A stretch of 12,199 bases of DNA from Alistipes sp. CAG:831 (GTDB lineage Bacteria; Bacteroidota; Bacteroidia; Bacteroidales; UBA932): contig HF990417.1 of NCBI GenBank assembly GCA_000432775.1, forward strand, positions 100,421-112,619, given 5' to 3'. The position numbers were made by a program, and so were the translations under genes. Within the stretch, counting starts at the first letter, position 1. Each line of letters opens with the position of its first letter. The notes beneath the pieces are model-generated. The model was not told where the DNA came from. It saw only the letters and a list, made by a program, of their open reading frames with translations, and searched no databases. Shown here in pieces: positions 7,264 to 12,199 of the stretch.

Positions 7264-8469
7264 ATGGAAACAAAACCCTCAATCTGCATATATTTTCAGG
7301 TTCATCAGCCTGACCGTCTCAGACAGTACCGTTTCTTCGACATAGGAAACGACCATCATTATTACGATGACTTCGCCAACAGAACCATTCTCCGCCGCGT
7401 GGCCGAGAGATGCTACCTGCCCATGAACAAGCTCCTGCTGGAGATTATTGCCGCATGCGGCAAGAAGTTCAAGGTTGCATTCTCGATATCAGGCTCCGTG
7501 ATAGAGCAGTTCGAGGCCTATGCCCCCGAGGTTCTGGACAGCTTCAAGGCCCTGGCCGCCACAGGCTGCGTGGAGTTCATCGGCGAGACCTATTCGCATA
7601 CCCTGGCTTCCCTGTTCTCGCCCTCCGAGTTCGAGAAGCAGGTGAAACTGCATTCGGCCCTTATTGCCAAGCATTTCGGCAAGAAGCCCAAGACTTTCAG
7701 AAACACCGAGCTGATTTACTCCGACGAGATAGGAGCGGCTGTCAGCAAGATGGGCTTCACCTGCATGCTGACCGAAGGCGCCAAGCACATCCTCGGATGG
7801 AAATCCCCCAATTATGTCTATACCAACGCGATCAATCCTAAGCTCAAGCTTCTGCTCCGTAATTTCAGCCTGAGCGATGACATAGCGTTCCGCTTCTCCG
7901 ACAAGTCCTGGGACAAATGGCCCGTGGACGCAGGCAAGTACGTTTCCTGGCTGACCGACTCGATCAGGGACGGAGAGGTGATCAACCTCTTCATGGACTA
8001 CGAGACTTTCGGCGAGCATCAGAACGCCTCCACCGGTATCTTCGAGTTCTTCAGGGCCCTGCCCGAGGCCGTGCTCTCTCAGACCGCTTTCGAGTTCTGC
8101 ACCCCTCAGCAGGTAATCAAGAAGCATCAGCCCGTGGCCCCTCTCAACGTGCCCTTCCCGATATCATGGGCAGACGAGGAGAGAGACACCACAGCCTGGC
8201 TCGGAAACGAACTTCAGAACGAGGCTTCCTCGAAGTTGTATGCCCTCACTGACAAGGTTATAGCCACTGAGGACCAGAAAATAGCCAAGGATTTCCTGAG
8301 ACTGCAGGAGAGCGACCATTTCTACTATATGTGTACCAAGTTCTTCTCAGACGGAGCCGTGCACAATTACTTCAATCCGTACGACACCCCGTATGAGGCA
8401 TTTATCAACTATATGAATGTTTTAAGTGACTTTATGCTGAGGATCGACGGACGTCTGAAACAAGAATAA
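7264..8469 (+). CDS. Glycoside hydrolase family 57 alpha-amylase-type enzyme
   Basis: This 401-residue GH57 protein is expected to hydrolyse or transfer alpha-1,4 glucan chains inside the cell, as it has no signal peptide. Conserved regions visible in order are FQVHQPDR (11-18, region 1), VEFIGETYSH (103-112, region 2), FRNTELIYSDE (145-155, region 3) with candidate nucleophile Glu149, and NLFMDYETFGEH (241-252, region 4) with candidate acid/base Asp245. The C-terminal helical part includes WADEERDTTAWLGNELQ (302-318). Its N-terminus (RFFDIGNDHHYYDDFANR, 23-40) resembles the GH57 proteins of Bacteroides. Some of those, as I recall, are 'alpha-amylase-like' forms that lack catalytic residues, whereas both are intact here. 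ATG 7264 follows the GT4 stop by 12 bases, and the fused synthase-phosphorylase begins 26 bases after its stop. Alpha-amylase is more likely than 4-alpha-glucanotransferase, but the sequence does not settle this. Confidence 0.92.
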   Translation: METKPSICIYFQVHQPDRLRQYRFFDIGNDHHYYDDFANRTILRRVAERCYLPMNKLLLEIIAACGKKFKVAFSISGSVIEQFEAYAPEVLDSFKALAATGCVEFIGETYSHTLASLFSPSEFEKQVKLHSALIAKHFGKKPKTFRNTELIYSDEIGAAVSKMGFTCMLTEGAKHILGWKSPNYVYTNAINPKLKLLLRNFSLSDDIAFRFSDKSWDKWPVDAGKYVSWLTDSIRDGEVINLFMDYETFGEHQNASTGIFEFFRALPEAVLSQTAFEFCTPQQVIKKHQPVAPLNVPFPISWADEERDTTAWLGNELQNEASSKLYALTDKVIATEDQKIAKDFLRLQESDHFYYMCTKFFSDGAVHNYFNPYDTPYEAFINYMNVLSDFMLRIDGRLKQE

Positions 8470-8495
8470 TATCCGTTACCAACATCAAGACATTT

Positions 8496-11400
8496 ATGAG
8501 TACTGAAAAAGTTGTGATGCCCGACTATCTGTTCGAGGCAAGCTGGGAAGTCTGCAATAAGGTAGGGGGCATCCATACCGTATTGGCTACAAAATCTCTG
8601 AACCTTTCTGAGGAGCTGGGAAGCAACCACATCCACATAGGCCCGGATGTATGGGTGGATACCGCCCAGAATCCTGAGTTTACCGAGGATCCCATACTCT
8701 TCCGCACCTGGAGGATTGCCGCCGCCGAAGAGGGGCTGCGCCTGAGGGTGGGACGGTGGAACATCCCCGGGAAGCCGATTGCCATCCTCGTGGATTTCTC
8801 CCAGTTCATTTCCAAGAAAAATGAGATATTCACCTCCCTGTGGGAGAAGTTCAAGCTGGACTCCCTCTCCGGACAGTGGGACTTCATCGAGGCCGCCCTG
8901 TTCGGCTATGCCGCCGGAAAGGTGATAGAGAGCTTCGTCAATTTCAACCTCCAGCCCCATCACCGCGTGGTGGCTCATTTCCACGAGTGGATGACAGGAG
9001 CCGGCATACTTTATCTCAAGGGGTCCAAAGCCCATATCGGAACCATTTTCACAACCCACGCTACCGTCGTGGGACGCTGCCTTGCTTGCAACAACGTGCC
9101 TTTGTACGAGACCCTGAACAATTGCAACGCCGATGAGAAGGCCCGCTATTACAACGTGATGGCCAAGCACTCCCTCGAGAGATGCGCCGCCGTCAACGCC
9201 GATGTTTTCACCACTGTCAGCGACATTACCGCCACTGAGTGCGAGCGTCTGCTGGGCAAGAAAGTGGACCTTATCACTCCCAACGGTTTTGACAACAGCA
9301 TTCTGCCCTCCAAGGAAAAGAAGGCTGAGGCTATGGCTGAAGGACGGAAGGCTCTGCTTACCCTGGCATCTGCCATGTGCGGTGAGGACTGCTCCGATGC
9401 CTTCATCATGGGTATCAGCGGCAGGTATGAATATAAGAACAAGGGTATCGACGCCTATCTGGACGTACTGGGCCGTCTCAACAACTCCGGCAGCTGCAAC
9501 AGGACCGTGGTGGCCTTCATCATGGTGCCGGCCGGCCACAATGGTCCGGACAAGGAACTGGTCGCCAAGCTCGCAGGAGACGGCTCCGGCTATCAGTGCC
9601 TGACTACCCACAGTCTCAACGAGCCCGGAAACGACATTATCCTCAACCGTATAAAAGCCCTGGGCCTGGTCAACAGCCCCGGCAGCAAGGTCAAGGTCAT
9701 ATATGTGCCCTCGTATCTGAACGGAGACGATGGCGTGCTCAACAGGAAGTACTATGACCTTCTTATGGCTATGGACCTGACAGTCTTCCCTTCGTATTAC
9801 GAGCCTTGGGGATATACTCCGCTGGAGTCCCTGGCGTTCGGCGTGCCTACCGTGACCACCACACTGGCCGGTTTCGGCCTCTGGGTGCGCAGCCACTACA
9901 ATGCCGCCCATCCCTCGATAACCATTGTCCCCCGCAACGACTCCAACTACGACCAGGTGGTGGATACCGTCCTCAAACAGGTGATCGAGATGACCCGCCT
10001 GACTCCGGAGACTATGGATCACTACAGGACAAATGCCGTGGAAGTGTCCGAAATCGCCCTCTGGAAGCACAATATCTACTACTACAAGCAGGCCTATTCC
10101 CTGGCCCTCGACCGTGTCGTTCACGCCATGGGAGCCTTCCCCGAGTACAGGGAGGACCAGGTGCAGAACTATCACCGCATAGAGGTCAACCGCCCCTCGT
10201 GGAGCCGTATCATCGTCACCCGCGTGATGCCCGAGAGGCTCCGCTGGCTGGATACCATATCCAAGAACCTGTGGTGGTGCTGGAATCAGGAAGCCATGGA
10301 CCTGTTCATGAGCATCAATCCCGATCTGTGGAAGAAGTGCGAGAAGAATCCTATCGCCCTGCTCGACCGTCTGACCCTCGACGATTACAAGCGGCTCGAG
10401 GCCGATACCGATTTCCTGGCCCGTCTGGATGCCGTCACGGAGATTTTCAAGACATATATGGAGGGCAAGAAAGACCGCCCCTCACCCTCGATAGCCTATT
10501 TCAGTATGGAGTACGGCCTGGACACTTCCCTGAAGATTTACTCCGGGGGTCTGGGTATTCTGGCAGGTGACTACCTCAAGGAGTCCAGCGACATGAGGGT
10601 GAAGATGACCGGTGTGGGACTGCTCTACCGTTACGGCTATTTCAGCCAGAGACTTACCGCTCAGGGAGACCAGGTGGCCGACTACGAGCCCCAGGACTTC
10701 TTCAAAATTCCGGCCATGCCCGTAAGGGATGAGAACGGCAACTGGAAGATGGTGTCGATAGTCTTCCCCGGACGTACAGTCCACGCCAAGATCTGGAAAG
10801 TGGATGTGGGCCGCACGGAACTCTATCTGCTCGATACGGACTTCGAGGACAACCTGCCCGAGGACCGTCAGATTACCCACCATCTCTACGGAGGTGACTG
10901 GGAGAACCGTCTGAAACAGGAGCTGCTGCTCGGTATCGGCGGTATCCGCGCCCTGCGCGCCCTGGGTATCCACTGCGACATCTATCACTGCAACGAGGGC
11001 CACGCAGCCTTCATCGGACTGGAGCGTCTGCGCGAGTATGTGGCCGCCGGCATTTCCTACAACGAGGCGCTGGAGCTGGTAAGGTGCTCGTCGCTCTTCA
11101 CCACCCATACGCCCGTGCCTGCCGGTCACGATGCCTTCAGCGAGGACCTGCTCCGCACCTACATGAACCATTATCCCCAGAGGATGAAGATAGACTGGGA
11201 GACCATGATGGCTCTCGGCAAGATCAACCCCACCGACCACAACGAGAAGTTCTCCATGAGCAACCTGGCCTGCAACCTCTCCCAGGAGGTCAACGGCGTG
11301 AGCTGGATGCACGGCAAGGTCAGCCAGGAGATACTCGGAGGACTGTGGCCGGGCTATCTGCCGGAGGAGCTGCATATCGGTTACGTGACCAACGGAGTTC

Positions 11401-12199
11401 ACTATCCGACCTGGACAGCTCCCCAGTGGAAGGCTATACATGCCAAGGTCTTCGGCCCCGAGTTTGCCGCCCACAAGTACGACAAGAAGTGCTTCGAGGG
11501 TATCTACTCCGTGGATGACCAGGTGATCTGGAATGTCCGCAGCGAGCTCCGCGCCAGGATGATAGAGGTGGTAAAGAAACGTATCTCCAACCCCGAGATA
11601 TCCAGCCATTACTCGCCTCATCAGGTTGTGACCATCATGGATACCCTGCGCAGCGATGTACTGACCATCGGTTTTGCCCGCCGTTTCGCCACCTATAAGA
11701 GAGCACATCTGCTTTTCCGCGACCTGGACCGTCTCGATGAGATCATAAACAATCCTGAACGTCCGGTACAGTTCATCTTCGCGGGTAAGGCCCATCCCGC
11801 CGACAAGGCCGGTCAGGACCTCATCAAGCGGATCGTGGACATCTCCAAGATGCCCCAGTTCATCGGCAAGATAGTATTCGTGCCCAACTACGACATGAAC
11901 CTGGCCAAGGCTCTCGTACAGGGAGTGGACGTGTGGATGAACACCCCGACCCGTCCTCTGGAGGCATCCGGAACATCAGGAGAGAAAGCCGCCATGAACG
12001 GAGTCATGCATTTCTCAGTGCTCGACGGCTGGTGGATAGAGGGTTACAAGAAGGATGCCGGCTGGGCCCTGCCCATGGAGCGCACCTACGAGGACCAGAA
12101 CTTCCAGGACGAACTGGACGCCGCCACCATCTACAACATCATAGAGAACGAGATTGCTCCCGGCTTCTACGATGAGAGGGATAAGACGACTGGAGTTCC
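8496..12199 (+). CDS. Fused GT3 glycogen synthase and GT35 alpha-glucan phosphorylase, 3' end outside window
   Basis: The frame from ATG 8496 stays open for 1234 codons to the window edge. Residues about 1-555 form a eukaryote-type glycogen synthase (GT3): WEVCNKVGGIHTVLATKS (17-34), HFHEWMTGAGI, FTTHATVVGR, VFTTVSDITATE, LITPNGF, and FPSYYEPWGYTPLES, giving E-X7-E at Glu436/Glu444. After a short linker, residues from about 570 form a GT35 phosphorylase of the bacterial/archaeal type. It begins with a DUF3417-like part (MPERLRWLDTISKNLWWCWN, 578-597), then SGGLGILAGDYLKE (683-696), HCNEGHAAF (831-839), TTHTPVPAGHDAF (869-881), VTNGVH (964-969), GFARRFATYKR (1059-1069) and EASGTSGEKAAMNG (1156-1169), with Lys1164 the expected PLP-binding lysine. 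Roughly the last 180-250 residues are missing. The protein could both extend and phosphorolyse glycogen. The arginine cluster of eukaryotic GT3 enzymes is absent. Confidence 0.95.
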   Translation, partial: MSTEKVVMPDYLFEASWEVCNKVGGIHTVLATKSLNLSEELGSNHIHIGPDVWVDTAQNPEFTEDPILFRTWRIAAAEEGLRLRVGRWNIPGKPIAILVDFSQFISKKNEIFTSLWEKFKLDSLSGQWDFIEAALFGYAAGKVIESFVNFNLQPHHRVVAHFHEWMTGAGILYLKGSKAHIGTIFTTHATVVGRCLACNNVPLYETLNNCNADEKARYYNVMAKHSLERCAAVNADVFTTVSDITATECERLLGKKVDLITPNGFDNSILPSKEKKAEAMAEGRKALLTLASAMCGEDCSDAFIMGISGRYEYKNKGIDAYLDVLGRLNNSGSCNRTVVAFIMVPAGHNGPDKELVAKLAGDGSGYQCLTTHSLNEPGNDIILNRIKALGLVNSPGSKVKVIYVPSYLNGDDGVLNRKYYDLLMAMDLTVFPSYYEPWGYTPLESLAFGVPTVTTTLAGFGLWVRSHYNAAHPSITIVPRNDSNYDQVVDTVLKQVIEMTRLTPETMDHYRTNAVEVSEIALWKHNIYYYKQAYSLALDRVVHAMGAFPEYREDQVQNYHRIEVNRPSWSRIIVTRVMPERLRWLDTISKNLWWCWNQEAMDLFMSINPDLWKKCEKNPIALLDRLTLDDYKRLEADTDFLARLDAVTEIFKTYMEGKKDRPSPSIAYFSMEYGLDTSLKIYSGGLGILAGDYLKESSDMRVKMTGVGLLYRYGYFSQRLTAQGDQVADYEPQDFFKIPAMPVRDENGNWKMVSIVFPGRTVHAKIWKVDVGRTELYLLDTDFEDNLPEDRQITHHLYGGDWENRLKQELLLGIGGIRALRALGIHCDIYHCNEGHAAFIGLERLREYVAAGISYNEALELVRCSSLFTTHTPVPAGHDAFSEDLLRTYMNHYPQRMKIDWETMMALGKINPTDHNEKFSMSNLACNLSQEVNGVSWMHGKVSQEILGGLWPGYLPEELHIGYVTNGVHYPTWTAPQWKAIHAKVFGPEFAAHKYDKKCFEGIYSVDDQVIWNVRSELRARMIEVVKKRISNPEISSHYSPHQVVTIMDTLRSDVLTIGFARRFATYKRAHLLFRDLDRLDEIINNPERPVQFIFAGKAHPADKAGQDLIKRIVDISKMPQFIGKIVFVPNYDMNLAKALVQGVDVWMNTPTRPLEASGTSGEKAAMNGVMHFSVLDGWWIEGYKKDAGWALPMERTYEDQNFQDELDAATIYNIIENEIAPGFYDERDKTTGV

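Noticed and set aside
8409..10175. Long minus-strand open frame (588 codons) opposite the GT3 half of the fusion
   Set aside because: Its codons are in exact register with the sense codons, and it stays open because the sense gene avoids TTA, CTA and TCA codons. Its product has no recognisable domain, while the sense frame is clearly GT3.
10128..10260. Possibility that the GT3-GT35 fusion is an artefact of a missed stop or frameshift
   Set aside because: The frame is continuous, codon use does not change, and both domains end and begin at natural borders with a short plausible linker. In-frame ATGs at 10128 and 10227 lack any ribosome-binding site. Resequencing would still be the firm test.
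1..12199. Mobile element, CRISPR, tRNA, phage or defence genes
   Set aside because: I found no transposase or integrase motifs, no direct-repeat arrays, no inverted terminal repeats and no RNA gene. All frames with support are core metabolic or housekeeping genes.

Overview
The window comes from a GC-rich member of the Bacteroidota, most likely order Bacteroidales. Three things point there: the closest recalled relatives of nearly every protein are Bacteroidales versions, the promoters resemble the TTTG / TAnnTTTG type of that phylum, and Shine-Dalgarno sites are mostly weak or absent. I assign no genus.

Layout: positions 1-318 (minus strand) hold the 5' part of engB, a ribosome-assembly GTPase. 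A 127-base divergent promoter region (319-445) follows. Everything after it is on the plus strand and tightly packed, with gaps of about 11 to 41 bases and one 4-base overlap: xseA and xseB (both exonuclease VII subunits), a eukaryote-type (GH13_8) glycogen branching enzyme, a GH133-type debranching enzyme, a GT4 glucan synthase-like glycosyltransferase, a GH57 alpha-amylase-type enzyme, and a very long open frame running off the right edge. That last gene fuses a eukaryote-type GT3 glycogen synthase to a GT35 alpha-glucan phosphorylase. It has no stop in the window and covers 8496 to the end.

Together the last five genes make up a storage-polysaccharide unit: chain elongation (GT3 domain, perhaps GT4), branching (GH13_8), debranching (GH133), chain trimming or remodelling (GH57) and phosphorolysis (GT35). 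No nucleotide-sugar pyrophosphorylase (glgC or UTP-type), phosphoglucomutase or primer protein is present, so activated glucose must come from elsewhere. The GT3 domain suggests UDP-glucose as donor.

The parts most worth a second look are the synthase-phosphorylase fusion, the lack of the arginine cluster used for glucose-6-phosphate control in eukaryotic GT3 enzymes, altered active-site motifs in the debranching enzyme, an exact TTTG-N20-TATCTTTG promoter match inside the end of the branching-enzyme gene, and tandem 22-residue repeats in XseA. I saw no mobile element, CRISPR array, tRNA or rRNA. The window reads as a core metabolic locus, not a mobile or defence island.
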